Shown: positions 24,433 to 33,908 of the stretch, in pieces
Position numbering within the stretch: position 1 is the first letter of the stretch
Layout: each line of letters starts with the position of its first letter
NCBI GenBank assembly: GCA_963844575.1
Contig: CAWJOU010000005.1
Span: 2,046,001 to 2,110,000 of the forward strand
Direction: 5' to 3'
DNA: 64,000 nt
Origin: DASZUK01 sp963844575
Lineage (GTDB): Bacteria; Actinomycetota; Acidimicrobiia; Acidimicrobiales; RAAP-2
Notes under the pieces: model-generated
Told to the model about the DNA's origin: nothing
Databases searched by the model: none
What the model saw: only the letters and a program-made list of their open reading frames with translations
Position numbers and translations under genes: made by a program

Positions 24433-25238
24433 GACGGGTCGTCGTCCCAGACGCTCTGGGCGAATGTCGGTTTGTGGGCGAGCGAACCGCCGTCGACGAT
24501 CAGCTCGTGCCCCGTGATGTACCGGGCATCGTCGCTGGCCAGGAAGGCGACCGCCGCCGCGATGTCCTCCGGGACGCCGAGGTAGGGGGTGAGGCAGTTG
24601 CCCTCCCAGATGGACAGCTGACGAGGGGAGATCCGGCTCCGGTTCTCCGGCGACAGGATCACGGAGGGGACGACGCTGTTGCAGCGGATGCCCCGCTTCC
24701 CGTACATCGTGGCGATGGACCGGGAGAAGGCGATCACCGCTGCCTTGGACGCGGAGTAGGCGGAACGAAGCGACTCGCCCGAGAGCGCGGACGACGACGA
24801 GGTGTTGATGATCGACCCGCCACCGTTGGCGATCATGACGGGCAGCGCGTGCTTGCAGCCGAACATCACCCCGCGCAGGTTCACGGCCATCGTCGTGTCC
24901 CAGACCGCCGCGCTGAGCTCGATGACGTCGGCGTCCTGGTTGAAATGATCGGGGGCGAGCAAGGCAGCGTTGTTGTGGAGGATGTCGACCGGCCCGAGCT
25001 GGTCCACGACGCCCTTCACTGCCGCGGCGACTGCCGCCTCGTCGCGCACGTCCGCCTGGAGGGCGATCGCCTGGCCTCCGGCTTCGCGGATCTGGTCCGC
25101 CACCGCGGTGGCCCCACGTTCGTCGAGGTCGACGACGGCCACCGACGCGCCTTCGACGGCGAGCCGGTGCGCGGTCGCTCGTCCGATGCCGGAGGCGCTC
25201 CCCGTCACCATCGCGACTCGACCTTCCAATCGTCGCAT
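24429..25238 (-). CDS. Short-chain dehydrogenase/reductase
   Basis: 269 residues from ATG 25238, chosen over 25253 because GGAGGGGAC lies just upstream of it. TGSASGIGRAT is the cofactor motif, catalytic S in NTSSSSA and Y/K in AYSASKAA. Closely related in style to the next gene (4-bp overlap). Upstream TTGCTT and TTCAAT spaced 17 bp (minus strand, around 25260-25290) may be its promoter. Confidence 0.9.
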   Translation of the reverse strand: MRRLEGRVAMVTGSASGIGRATAHRLAVEGASVAVVDLDERGATAVADQIREAGGQAIALQADVRDEAAVAAAVKGVVDQLGPVDILHNNAALLAPDHFNQDADVIELSAAVWDTTMAVNLRGVMFGCKHALPVMIANGGGSIINTSSSSALSGESLRSAYSASKAAVIAFSRSIATMYGKRGIRCNSVVPSVILSPENRSRISPRQLSIWEGNCLTPYLGVPEDIAAAVAFLASDDARYITGHELIVDGGSLAHKPTFAQSVWDDDPS

Positions 25239-25318
25239 ATCAGTCCCCTCCATGGCCGGAATTGAATCAGTTCAGTACGGGCAAAGCAAGCGATTAATTG
25301 ATTTCTACGGGTTGATCG

Positions 25319-26449
25319 TCAGAGTCGTAGGAGGGCGGCCGCGTTGCCCCCGGCGATGGCCAGCGCGTCGTCGTCGTCGACATCGCGGAGGGCCGCCGCG
25401 AGCGCCTGGCGACTGTGCGGCCAGAAGCCGTCCGGATGGGGGAAATCCGAGATCCACAACATCCGGTCGATGCCGATCTCGTCGCGCTGGCGGATGGCGG
25501 ACGGATCGTCGATGAACGCCGCCTTCACGCGACCGAGCAGCTGCGACGGCGGGACGTCGCGCACCGTCCCGGCTCCCCGGGCGTGCTCGTAGCGCCAGAA
25601 GAAGTCGATGCGCTCGGTCAGGTACGGAAGCCAGCCCGCACCACCTTCGACGACGACGATCTCGAGCTCGGGGTGGTGATGGAGGACGGGGGAGTAGGCC
25701 AACTCGACGACTGCACCGAGCACGTCGAGGTTGGCCAGCGTGAGGTACGAGACGAGCGGCGCATCGGGCGACCTTCCGGGAGCGGTGCTCTCGCCGATCG
25801 TGCCGATGTGGAGTAGGAGCGGCATCCCGTGCTCCTCGATGGCGGTCAGGACCGGGTCCCAGTTCGCCGCGTCGTGCCAGGACGGAAGGCCCAGCAGGCC
25901 GGGGTTGCACGGCAGCGTGACCGCCCGCACGCCGCGGCCGGCGGCCCGGTGCACCTCGGCCGTGGCGGCGACGGGGTCCCCGAACGGGAGGATCGCCACC
26001 GGGACGAGCCGGTCCGGTGCGACCGCGGCGTACGCATCGACGACGTAGTCGTTGTAGGTGGCGACGCACGCGGCCCACACGTCGAGGTCGTCGACGAACC
26101 GGAGCTGTTCACCGGCGCAGCCATGCGACGACGACGGGAACAGGCAGTGCACGTCGACGCCGTCGAGGTCCATCGCTTCGAGGCGGGCCCGGGCCGAGCG
26201 GGTGCTCTCGGGGGCCTCCTCGTAACGGACCGGGCGGCCGATGATCTCGTCGAGCGGACCCGAGATCTCGACGCCGGACAACGCCATCACCTGATCGCCG
26301 TAGCGCCACGCCTGGGCCTGGCCGTCCGCGATGTCGATCAGGCGGGGCGCGCGCGCCGCCATCGAGGCGGGCAGACCCGTCGAGTAGAGGTCCGGAGGCT
26401 CGATGTGGTGGTCGGAGAGCGAGATCAGACGGGCATCGTCCGGCAGCAT
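25319..26449 (-). CDS. Amidohydrolase-2 family protein
   Basis: 376 residues. SLSDHHIEPPDLYS holds the first metal-binding motif (D-x-H replaced here by D-H-H), LLHIGTIG the middle His, and WISDFPHPDGFWPHS the C-terminal Asp and His. Family members include ACMSD-like decarboxylases. It lies 48 bp downstream of a second amidohydrolase gene on the same strand, probably in one transcript. Substrate likely a ring-cleavage or aromatic acid intermediate, by analogy only. Confidence 0.88.
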   Translation of the reverse strand: MLPDDARLISLSDHHIEPPDLYSTGLPASMAARAPRLIDIADGQAQAWRYGDQVMALSGVEISGPLDEIIGRPVRYEEAPESTRSARARLEAMDLDGVDVHCLFPSSSHGCAGEQLRFVDDLDVWAACVATYNDYVVDAYAAVAPDRLVPVAILPFGDPVAATAEVHRAAGRGVRAVTLPCNPGLLGLPSWHDAANWDPVLTAIEEHGMPLLLHIGTIGESTAPGRSPDAPLVSYLTLANLDVLGAVVELAYSPVLHHHPELEIVVVEGGAGWLPYLTERIDFFWRYEHARGAGTVRDVPPSQLLGRVKAAFIDDPSAIRQRDEIGIDRMLWISDFPHPDGFWPHSRQALAAALRDVDDDDALAIAGGNAAALLRL

Positions 26450-26497
26450 CGCTACGCGCTCGTCCGGAACCTCGCCGCCGCGCTCGCCGGCCGGCGA

Positions 26498-27712
26498 CTA
26501 GGCCAGGGAGTAGACGCGAGCGGCGTTGTCATGGAAGACCTTGGTGCGGATGCCCGCGTCGAGGTCCGAGAAGTTCTCGAGCAGGAAGTCACGGGGGACC
26601 TGCGCGGCCGACCCTGGTCCGGGGCTCATGCTCGTCGGGTGCGGGAAGTCGGTCTCGTACATGACGTTGCCCGGGCCGATCAGCTCGAAGATCTTCTTCG
26701 CCGGGTCCGTCTCGAACCAGAAGCTGCAGTAGATCTGCCGGCGGAAGTACTCGCTGGGCAGCAGGTCGTACTCCGGGCGCTCCAGGGGGACGCCGGTGTT
26801 CTTCCACTGCCAGTCGAGCGAGTCGAGGAGGAACGGGATGTAGCCGGCGCCGCTCTCGACCGAGACGAAGTTCAGCCGCGGGAACCGGTGGCACATGCCC
26901 GAGATGATGATGTCGGACATCATGTGCGCGTTCGACAGGAACGACAGCGTCGTCATCTTGACGATGTTGGCGGCCTGACCGTTGTCGGGCTCGTCCTCGA
27001 TCACGAAGGCCGCGTTGTTGAAGCCGATGTGGAAGTTGATCGACCACCCGAGGTCCTGGGCGGTGGCCCAGATCGGGTCCCATGACCGGCTCGTCAGTCG
27101 CGGCAGGCCGACCGTCTCCGGGCGGCTCCCGAAGAACATCCCCTTGAACCCGAGCTCGGCACACCGTTCCATCTCGGCGACCGCGGCCGGCACGTCCCAG
27201 AACGGGACGCCCATCATCGGCACGAGGCGGTCGGCGTCGGCGGAGGCCCACTCGATGACGAAGTCGTTGTAGGCCCGTACGCAGGCCTCTCGGAGCTCGA
27301 CGTCGTTGATCGACATCCATGATCCGAAGCCGCCGATGTTCGGGTAGACGACCTGGGCGTGGAGCCCGTACTCGTCCATGCGCTCGAGGCGCTTGCGGGC
27401 GTCGTAGATCGCCGGATCGGCGATCTCTTCGAAGTTGCTCGGCCGATCCGGGTAGAAGTTCTTCCAGCCGGCTGCGGCGACCATCCCGACCGAGAGATTG
27501 GGCTCGCCGGCGACGAACCAGGTGTCCTCCGGCCCCTTCGAGCCGAGCAGCCCGATGTTCTCGTAGAGCCGCACCGTCGGTACGTCCGGATGGTCGCGGA
27601 ACTTCTGCGGGACCCGGGTCGTGAAGAGGTCGTACGGCTCGACGATGTGGGCGTCGACGTCGACGACCTTTGTCGTCTCGACCCAGGTTTCGGTCGGGTT
27701 GGCGAGAGCCAT
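26498..27712 (-). CDS. Amidohydrolase-2 family protein
   Basis: 404 residues from ATG 27712, preferred over 27727 because GAGGGGAC sits 5 nt upstream. VDVDAHIVEPYDLF is the metal site, INFHIGFNN the central His, YETDFPHPTSMSPG the C-terminal Asp/His. The length and pattern resemble the 25319 gene and the 16018 gene, but the three are clearly diverged. It heads the minus-strand transcript behind the promoter at 27797-27825. Confidence 0.9.
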   Translation of the reverse strand: MALANPTETWVETTKVVDVDAHIVEPYDLFTTRVPQKFRDHPDVPTVRLYENIGLLGSKGPEDTWFVAGEPNLSVGMVAAAGWKNFYPDRPSNFEEIADPAIYDARKRLERMDEYGLHAQVVYPNIGGFGSWMSINDVELREACVRAYNDFVIEWASADADRLVPMMGVPFWDVPAAVAEMERCAELGFKGMFFGSRPETVGLPRLTSRSWDPIWATAQDLGWSINFHIGFNNAAFVIEDEPDNGQAANIVKMTTLSFLSNAHMMSDIIISGMCHRFPRLNFVSVESGAGYIPFLLDSLDWQWKNTGVPLERPEYDLLPSEYFRRQIYCSFWFETDPAKKIFELIGPGNVMYETDFPHPTSMSPGPGSAAQVPRDFLLENFSDLDAGIRTKVFHDNAARVYSLA

Positions 27713-27796
27713 GTGAAGTCCCCTCATGCGTTGCTGGTCCAGTGGCGATCCAGGCCGACGGCCGGGGTCGTACGTGCCGCTGGCACTCCGTCTCGA

Positions 27797-27825
27797 ACGT
27801 TACGGCGGGTGATCAAAGAAGTCAA
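27797..27825 (-). promoter_or_regulatory. Promoter of amidohydrolase operon
   Basis: On the minus strand TTGACT (27820-27825), a 17-bp spacer and TAACGT (27797-27802). Start point near 27790, giving a ~75-nt leader. The -35 hexamer is identical to that of the sulfonate operon (35909-35914). Confidence 0.5.
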
Positions 27826-27863
27826 GCAACTCACTGATTTAACAGCTTTGACCGCTCGAGGGC

Positions 27864-28271
27864 TCAACGGCCGAGGAGCTCGATGAGGTTGCCCTCGGGG
27901 TCTTTGACATAGGCGTAGCGGAGTCCCGGCAGCATCATCGCGGCCGCCGGCGCTGACACCGACGTCGCGCCGGCGGCCAGCACGTCGTCGTAGGTCGTGT
28001 CGAGGTCGGTGACCTGCACCGCGAAGTGGAAGTACCCCTGGACGGACGCGCCGTCGTACACGTCGGCGAAGTTCTGCTCGGTGGAACCCGTCCGCTCGAT
28101 GAGCTCGATCCGGAGCCCGTTCGGTCCGTGGAGGATCGCCATCCGGACACCCGCCCGCGGCATCTCGGCCGGTTGCTCGGGGGTCAGGCCGAACGCGTCG
28201 CGGTAGAAGCGTCGTTCGGCGTCGAGGTTGCCGACGGACAGTCCGACATGGTGGAACGCGAATGTCGTCAT
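27864..28271 (-). CDS. VOC/glyoxalase-family protein
   Basis: 135 residues from ATG 28271; the frame extends upstream but the fold begins at MTTFAFHHVGLSVGN. Metal-binding His in FHHVGLS, FHFAVQVTD in the second module, and Glu in VKDPEGNLIELLGR at the C-terminus. It resembles lactoylglutathione-lyase-like and methylmalonyl-CoA-epimerase-like proteins. It faces the same way as the amidohydrolases and is separated from them by their promoter. Confidence 0.88.
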   Translation of the reverse strand: MTTFAFHHVGLSVGNLDAERRFYRDAFGLTPEQPAEMPRAGVRMAILHGPNGLRIELIERTGSTEQNFADVYDGASVQGYFHFAVQVTDLDTTYDDVLAAGATSVSAPAAAMMLPGLRYAYVKDPEGNLIELLGR

Positions 28272-28390
28272 GATCAGCCGGGCCAGACTACCGGCCTTTT
28301 TCGGCGGCCAGCCGTGGCGAACAGCACCCGTCGAGGATGTGCGATCTCCGTCTAACCTCCGAGCATGCATCGTTCGGGGCCGGGCCTGCC

Positions 28391-29191
28391 GTGAGCGGCG
28401 ACGTCGGGATGCGCCTCGACGGTCGGCGCGTGCTTGTCACCGGAGGCAGCGGCGTCATCGGCTCGGCGATCGCTCGGACCTGTGCCGCCGCCGGAGCGGA
28501 TGTCGTGATCGTCGCCCGACGCGAGGAACCGCTGCGTGATCTCGCCGGGCAGCTCTCGGACGGCAGCGGTCGGCGCGTCGTCGCGGTACCCGGCGACGTC
28601 GGCGATCCGGCGGTGGTGCCGCGGATCGTGGCCGACGCCACTGAAGCGCTCGGTGGGATCGACGTCCTGGTGAACAACACGTTCGCGCTCGGCGGCGAGG
28701 CGCCGCTCGTCGACCTCGAGATCGACGACTGGGACGAGCCGTGGCGGGTGAACGTCTTGGCCCCCTTCTTCCTCTCGAAGCTCTGTGCGCCGGCGATGGT
28801 CGAGCGCGGCGACGGTCGGATCGTCAACGTGCTGAGCACCGCGGCGTTCCTCCCGCTCTCGCCCCTGGCGCCCTATGGCGTGACCAAGTCGGCGCTGTGG
28901 ACCCTGACCCGCTACCTGGCCAAGGAGCTCGCACCCGCGGTGCGGGTCAACGCGGTCTGCCCGGGTTCGACCAGCGCGGACGGCTCGATCACGATCGAGT
29001 CGTGGCGGGCTGCCCTGCCGCACGTGCCGCTCGGCCGGATCGGATTGGCCACCGAGACCGCGGCGGCCGTGTTGTTCCTCGCCTCCGACGCCTCGAGCTA
29101 TACGACCGGTCAGAACCTCTTCGTCGACGGCGGCCGGGTGAACACCGTCACGGGCAGCCCTGGGGGCTCGGCCCCCGCCACCGACGACTGA
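28391..29191 (+). CDS. Short-chain dehydrogenase/reductase
   Basis: 266 residues from GTG 28391 (ATG 28409 is also possible and matches the family start). TGGSGVIGSAIA is the cofactor motif, NNT replaces NNA, catalytic Ser in NVLSTAAF, Y/K in PYGVTKSA. The C-terminus has a Gly/Ser/Ala tail past the usual end. It is alone on the + strand within a minus-strand catabolic region. Confidence 0.88.
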   Translation: MSGDVGMRLDGRRVLVTGGSGVIGSAIARTCAAAGADVVIVARREEPLRDLAGQLSDGSGRRVVAVPGDVGDPAVVPRIVADATEALGGIDVLVNNTFALGGEAPLVDLEIDDWDEPWRVNVLAPFFLSKLCAPAMVERGDGRIVNVLSTAAFLPLSPLAPYGVTKSALWTLTRYLAKELAPAVRVNAVCPGSTSADGSITIESWRAALPHVPLGRIGLATETAAAVLFLASDASSYTTGQNLFVDGGRVNTVTGSPGGSAPATDD

Positions 29192-29209
29192 TCGTCTCCC
29201 CGGTGACCG

Positions 29210-30001
29210 TCACGTCGGCCGGGCCATGCCGGCGTTCACCCGGAACACGTTGCCCGTGGCCCGAGCGGCCGCCGGCGAGACGAGGTACAAGATGAGCAGC
29301 GCCTGGTCGATCGGGTCACAGACCTCGCCCAGCGGGGTCATGGCCCGCAGGCGCTCGAGGTAGCTCTCCCATTCGGCCGGGTCGACGTGGCCGTGCTCGT
29401 CGGCCACGCTGTGCTGGGCGAACTCGGTGACGGTGAAGCCGGGCGCCACCACGTTGACCCGGAGGCCAAGCGGTCCGACCTCGTCGGCCAAGATGCGGGT
29501 GAGCATGGTGATCCCGGCCTTGGTCATGGCGTAGACGGCGTTGCCGGCGATCGGCATGTCGATGATCGACGACGCCACGTTGACGATGGCGCCCTTCCCG
29601 GCCGGCGCCATCACCCGGATGGCCGCCTGGCAGCAGAAGAACGTGCCCTTCAGGTTCACCCCGAGGACCCGGTCGAGCTCGTCCTCGTCGATGTCGACGG
29701 TGTGACCACGGGCCGCCCAGACGCCGGCCACGTTGCAGACGATGTCGAGCCGCCCGTGCTCGGCCACGACGGCGTCGACCACCGCGTCGACCGCCAACCG
29801 GTCACTGACGTCGAGCGCCACCGCCGAGCCACCGATCCCGGCCGCCACCTCCTTGGCCTGACCGACGTCGATGTCGGCGACGACCACCGTGGCCCCGGCC
29901 TCGGCCAGGACCTCAGCGGTGGCTCGGCCGATGCCGTTGGCGCCGCCCGTGATCAGCGCCACCTGGCCGTCGACCCGGAAGGCGTCGAGGAAGTTGCTCA
30001 T
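29210..30001 (-). CDS. Short-chain dehydrogenase/reductase
   Basis: 263 residues from ATG 30001, which overlaps the P450 stop by 4 bp. TGGANGIGRAT, catalytic S in NVASSIID, Y/K in VYAMTKAG, and the C-terminal FRVNAGMARPT. Coupling to a P450 suggests it oxidises the hydroxyl made by that enzyme; this is inference from gene order. Confidence 0.9.
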   Translation of the reverse strand: MSNFLDAFRVDGQVALITGGANGIGRATAEVLAEAGATVVVADIDVGQAKEVAAGIGGSAVALDVSDRLAVDAVVDAVVAEHGRLDIVCNVAGVWAARGHTVDIDEDELDRVLGVNLKGTFFCCQAAIRVMAPAGKGAIVNVASSIIDMPIAGNAVYAMTKAGITMLTRILADEVGPLGLRVNVVAPGFTVTEFAQHSVADEHGHVDPAEWESYLERLRAMTPLGEVCDPIDQALLILYLVSPAAARATGNVFRVNAGMARPT

Positions 30002-31212
30002 CGACCCAGCCGGACGGGCAGCGAACGCGGCCCGTTGGCCCAGTTGATCTGCCACTTCTCCCGGACGTAGCCCGGGACCAGGGAGGCCTCGGGGATGCGC
30101 CGCAAGAAGGTGCTGACCGCCACCCGGCCTTCGAGCCGGGCCAGCGGCGCCCCGGGACAGAAGTGGGCCCCGCCGCCGAACGCCACGTGCCGGTCGGCGT
30201 TGGCCCGGTCGACCCGGAAGTCGTCGGCGCCGTCGAAGACCTCTTCGGTCCGGTTGGCCGATGCCAGCCCGAGGATGACCCGCTCGCCGGCCTCGATCGT
30301 CGTGCCGGCCACGGTGCACTCGGCGACGGTTCGTCGGCCCTGCCACAGCGTCGGGGAATCGAGCCGCAGCGACTCTTCGACGGCTCTCGGGATGAGCCCC
30401 GGGTCCTCGCGCACCGTGCGGTAGGCATCGGGGTCGGCGACGAGCCGGTACAGGAGGTTCGAGATCAGGTTGGCCGTCGTCTCGTTGCCGGCGATGATGA
30501 GCATCGCGATGAGCACTCGCCGCTCGGTCGTCGTCAGCCGTTCCCCATCCACCTCGGCCTCGACCAGCCGGGTAAACAGGTCGTCACGGGGATGGCGGCG
30601 CCGGTCCTCGGAGATGGCGTCGATGTAACCGGAGAACTCGGGGTGGGCGCCGTCGAGGCCTTCGCCCCGCTCGTTGCGGTTGAGCGCCGGATACGAGCCG
30701 TTGAGCACCTCGTCGCTCCACACCCGGAACCGCTCGTGGTCCTCCTCGGGCAGGCCGAGCACGTGGGCGAGCACCTTGCACGGCACCGGGATGCCGTAGG
30801 CGGTCACGAGGTCGACCTGGCCGTCGCCGCCGCGGTTGTCGGCAAAGGCGTCGATGAGGTCGTTGCAGAGCTTCTCGATGTAGGGCTCGGACGAGGCGAT
30901 CAGGCGGGGATGCAGCGCCGTCTGGAGCAGGCGGCGCAGCCAGATGTGCCGCGGCCCCTCCATCTCGGCGAGCAGCTTCTCGTTCTCGGGCACGACGACG
31001 CCGGTCGCCCGGTTCTTGCCCTCGTGCGAGAAGACCTTGACCTTGGCGCCGCCGTCCTTCAGCGCCGCCGCGACGTCGTCGTAGCGCGAGAAGTACCAGA
31101 ATCCCGTGTCGAGCCGCGCCACCGGGCATTCACTGCGCAGCTCGGCCATGACGTCGTAAGCGACGTCGGTCGGCGCGTTGTCGTACGGGTCGAACTCTGC
31201 GAGCGTCCCCAT
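29998..31212 (-). CDS. Cytochrome P450
   Basis: 404 residues. The haem-binding loop is FGGGAHFCPGAPLAR, the I-helix motif AGNETTANL carries the oxygen-activating Thr, and ESLRLDSP is the K-helix E-x-x-R. ATG 31212 follows AGAGAGGGG; the frame continues upstream without support. A soluble class I bacterial P450 would need ferredoxin and reductase, neither of which is in the window. It is the first gene of a two-gene unit with an SDR. Confidence 0.95.
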   Translation of the reverse strand: MGTLAEFDPYDNAPTDVAYDVMAELRSECPVARLDTGFWYFSRYDDVAAALKDGGAKVKVFSHEGKNRATGVVVPENEKLLAEMEGPRHIWLRRLLQTALHPRLIASSEPYIEKLCNDLIDAFADNRGGDGQVDLVTAYGIPVPCKVLAHVLGLPEEDHERFRVWSDEVLNGSYPALNRNERGEGLDGAHPEFSGYIDAISEDRRRHPRDDLFTRLVEAEVDGERLTTTERRVLIAMLIIAGNETTANLISNLLYRLVADPDAYRTVREDPGLIPRAVEESLRLDSPTLWQGRRTVAECTVAGTTIEAGERVILGLASANRTEEVFDGADDFRVDRANADRHVAFGGGAHFCPGAPLARLEGRVAVSTFLRRIPEASLVPGYVREKWQINWANGPRSLPVRLGR

Positions 31213-31307
31213 GCCCACCCCTCTCTGGCGCTCCACCACGAGAAACCCATCCGGCAGTGAAGCGCCTGATTTAGAGCTTGGCAGAACGGCGTCGGGCGAT
31301 CAACCGA

Positions 31308-32255
31308 TCATCCGCCGTGGCGGTGCTCGGCCGCGAGGGTTCCGAGGACGTCCCACGTCTGGTCGAGGTCGCCGACGTCGTGGAGGACCGCGATCAGGTC
31401 GGTCGCGCCCGCGGCCGCCAGAACGGCCAGCTTCTCCCGGATCTGTTCGGTCGTGCCGATGAGCGCCATCTCCGACGGGCGGGTCAGGCCTTCGCGCTCG
31501 AACGCCTCCCGGTAGGTCGGGAGCGTCCAGGCGAACGCCTCGGCGTCGTCGACGAACTGCCGGGCGGCCGCCTGCTCGGCGGCGGAGCGGCCCGTCGCGA
31601 TGACGGGTAGCCCGACGAGGACTCTCGGTGCCGGCCGGCCGTGGCGGTCCGCGGCCTCGGTGATCAGCGGCACGACGTGCGTCGCCAGCGCGACCGGTCC
31701 GGTCCGCCACAGGACCGTGCCGAGCGTCCGCTCGGCCGCGAGCTCGAGCATCTGGGGGCCCAACGCGGCGAGGACGACGTCGGGGAGCGGTGCCGGGGGC
31801 AGCGCCAGCTGCGCCCGTACCCGGAAGTAGGGGCCGGCGTGGTCGACGTCGTCACCGCGCAGGAGCGCTTCGAGGACGGTCAGGTACTCCCGGAGCCAGT
31901 CGACGCGCCGAGGCCCGCCTTCGCCGTACTGCTGGCCGAGGAGCGCTCGATGGCCGAGCCCGAGGCCGAGCGTGAACGGGCCCCGGACGGCCGTGACGGT
32001 CGCCACCTGCTGGGCCAGCAGCAGGGGGTGCCGCGTCTGGGCCGGGACGACCGCCGTTCCCATCTCGAGGCCGGGCACCGGCTCCCACGCCGCGAGCAGC
32101 GTCGGCGCGTCGACGCCGGTGCCCTGGGAGACCCAGGCCGAGTCGAGTTGCCGCGCCGCGGCGAGACGCCGTTCCTCGGTCATCGCCGCCGCGGTCCAGT
32201 ACCGGCGGCCGCGGACGCCGAGCGCGACGCCTATCCGCACCGACATGGTCCCCAT
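31308..32255 (-). CDS. LLM-class flavin/F420-dependent oxidoreductase
   Basis: 315 residues. RIGVALGVRG at the start, then GTAVVPAQTRHPLLLAQQVATV, LGLGLGHR and LPDVVLAALGPQMLELAAE are the bacterial-luciferase-like barrel signature, typical of TIGR-type F420-dependent enzymes. ATG 32246 is an alternative start. It is the last gene of the sulfonate-type operon, where an FMNH2- or F420H2-using monooxygenase would cleave the carbon-sulfur bond. Confidence 0.88.
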   Translation of the reverse strand: MGTMSVRIGVALGVRGRRYWTAAAMTEERRLAAARQLDSAWVSQGTGVDAPTLLAAWEPVPGLEMGTAVVPAQTRHPLLLAQQVATVTAVRGPFTLGLGLGHRALLGQQYGEGGPRRVDWLREYLTVLEALLRGDDVDHAGPYFRVRAQLALPPAPLPDVVLAALGPQMLELAAERTLGTVLWRTGPVALATHVVPLITEAADRHGRPAPRVLVGLPVIATGRSAAEQAAARQFVDDAEAFAWTLPTYREAFEREGLTRPSEMALIGTTEQIREKLAVLAAAGATDLIAVLHDVGDLDQTWDVLGTLAAEHRHGG

Positions 32256-32269
32256 TAGACCACCGATGA

Positions 32270-33151
32270 TCAGATCGGCACGTCGCCCTTGATCGTCACC
32301 CGCTGGATGACGCGGTGCTGGTCGCCGAAGTCGCCGACGACCGAGTGCTGCGTCGCCCGGTTGTCCCAGAAGCCGACGTCGCCGGCCTGCCAGTGGTAGC
32401 GGACGACGAACTCCGGTCGGACGGAGTGCGCGTAGAGGAACGAGAGCAGCGCGTCGCTCTCCGCCCGGTCGAGCTCGACGATGTGCGACGTGAAGCCCGG
32501 GTTGACGAAGAGCGTCTTCGCCTCGGTCTCCGGATGGGCGCGGACGACCGGGTGGACGACCGGCTCGAGCTCGGGGAGCTTGTCGCCCTCCCACTGCCCC
32601 TCGCCGACCTGGTCGAGGACGTTCTTGAACTGCGCCCGGCCGTCGTGGACGGCATGCAGCGTCGACAGGAACTCCCCGAGCGCGGGGCTCAGCGCCTCGA
32701 ACGCGGCCTGCTGGTCGCTGAACGCGGTGTCGCCGCCGGCGTCGGGGATGACGACGGCCCGGAGCACCGACCCGGCCGGCGGGCGCTGGACGAACGTGAC
32801 GTCGGTGTGCCAGTGGATGCCGCGGCTCCTCGTCGCGACGTCGCCGTACGAGCCGTACAGCTGGCGCGCCTTCGAGTAGTCGATCTCGAAGATGTTCGGG
32901 AAGCCGTCGACGCCGGGGACGATCGGGTGCCCCTCGGTGAGCTCGCCGAAGCGCTCGCCGAATGCCTGGTGGGCGCGCTCGTCGAGGTGCTGGCCGGGGA
33001 AGAAGACGACTTTGCGGTCGAGCCAGATCCGGCGGATCTCGCTGATCGTCGCGTCGTCGACGTCGCGGAGGTCGACGCCGCGGATCTCGGCGCCGATCGA
33101 CGCGGAGAGCGAGCGGACGTCGAGGTCGGTAGCCGTCAAGGTGCTGGTCAT
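32270..33151 (-). CDS. TauD/TfdA-family Fe(II)/2-oxoglutarate dioxygenase
   Basis: 293 residues, normal TauD length. The iron triad is seen in HWHTDVTFVQRPP (H-x-D) and in DNRATQHSVVGDF (distal His), with the 2-oxoglutarate-binding Arg in HRVIQRVTIKG. VNPGFTSHIVEL and SFLYAHSVRPEFVVRYHWQAGDVGFWDN are typical. By family, it hydroxylates taurine, other sulfonates or alkyl sulfates, releasing sulfite or sulfate. It follows the ABC ATPase gene by 1 bp. Confidence 0.92.
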   Translation of the reverse strand: MTSTLTATDLDVRSLSASIGAEIRGVDLRDVDDATISEIRRIWLDRKVVFFPGQHLDERAHQAFGERFGELTEGHPIVPGVDGFPNIFEIDYSKARQLYGSYGDVATRSRGIHWHTDVTFVQRPPAGSVLRAVVIPDAGGDTAFSDQQAAFEALSPALGEFLSTLHAVHDGRAQFKNVLDQVGEGQWEGDKLPELEPVVHPVVRAHPETEAKTLFVNPGFTSHIVELDRAESDALLSFLYAHSVRPEFVVRYHWQAGDVGFWDNRATQHSVVGDFGDQHRVIQRVTIKGDVPI

Positions 33152-33152
33152 G

Positions 33153-33908
33153 TCAGTAACTCCTGTCGTGGATGGATCGGTGATGTTCGTCGGCGACGCC
33201 GAGCTCGGACAGCAGGCGCGACCGCAACGCCGAGAACGCGACGTCGCCGTTCGTCCGCGGTCGCTCGACGAGCACCGGCACGTCGAGTGACAGCCGGCCG
33301 TCGGTCAGCACGAGCACCCGGTCGGCGAGCAGGATCGCTTCGTCGACGTCGTGCGTGACGAGCAGGACCGCCGGATCGTGCCGCTCGCAGAGCTGTTGGA
33401 CGAGCGCGTGCATCCGGATCCGCGTCAGCGCGTCGAGCGCGCCGAACGGCTCGTCGAGGAGGAGCAGGCCCGGGTGGCGGACGAGCGCCCGCGCCAGCGC
33501 GACCCGCTGGGCTTCACCGCCCGACAGCGTCTTCGGCCAGTCCCGCTCGTGGCCGATCAGACCGACCTCTCGCAGCGCATGCCGACCGTCGGTCGCGGCG
33601 TCCGGACCGTCGAGCCCGAGGACGACGTTCTCGAGCACCCGCGCCCACGGCAGGAGGCGCGAGTCCTGGTAGACGACGGCGCGGCGCTGCGGGACGAAGA
33701 CGTCGCCGGTCGCCCCCCGGTCGAGCCCGGCCAGCGCCCGGAGGATCGTGCTCTTGCCCGAGCCGCTCCGGCCGAGCAGCGCGACGAACTCGCCACGCCG
33801 GATCTCCAGGTCGACGCCGCGGAGGACCTCCCGGTTCCCGAACGTCCGGCGCAGCCCGTGCGCCACCACCGCCACGTCCGGCGGGACCACCGTGGTCTGG
33901 ATCATCAT
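33153..33908 (-). CDS. ABC transporter ATPase, sulfonate/nitrate/taurine type
   Basis: 251 residues. Walker A GRSGSGKST, Q-loop YQDSRLLPW, signature LSGGEAQRVALARAL, Walker B LLLLDEPFGALD, H-loop VTHDVDEA. The LPW after the Q-loop is typical of SsuB/TauB/NrtD. Its ATG overlaps the permease stop by 4 bp. The frame continues upstream antiphase to the permease gene and is not real there. Confidence 0.93.
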   Translation of the reverse strand: MMIQTTVVPPDVAVVAHGLRRTFGNREVLRGVDLEIRRGEFVALLGRSGSGKSTILRALAGLDRGATGDVFVPQRRAVVYQDSRLLPWARVLENVVLGLDGPDAATDGRHALREVGLIGHERDWPKTLSGGEAQRVALARALVRHPGLLLLDEPFGALDALTRIRMHALVQQLCERHDPAVLLVTHDVDEAILLADRVLVLTDGRLSLDVPVLVERPRTNGDVAFSALRSRLLSELGVADEHHRSIHDRSY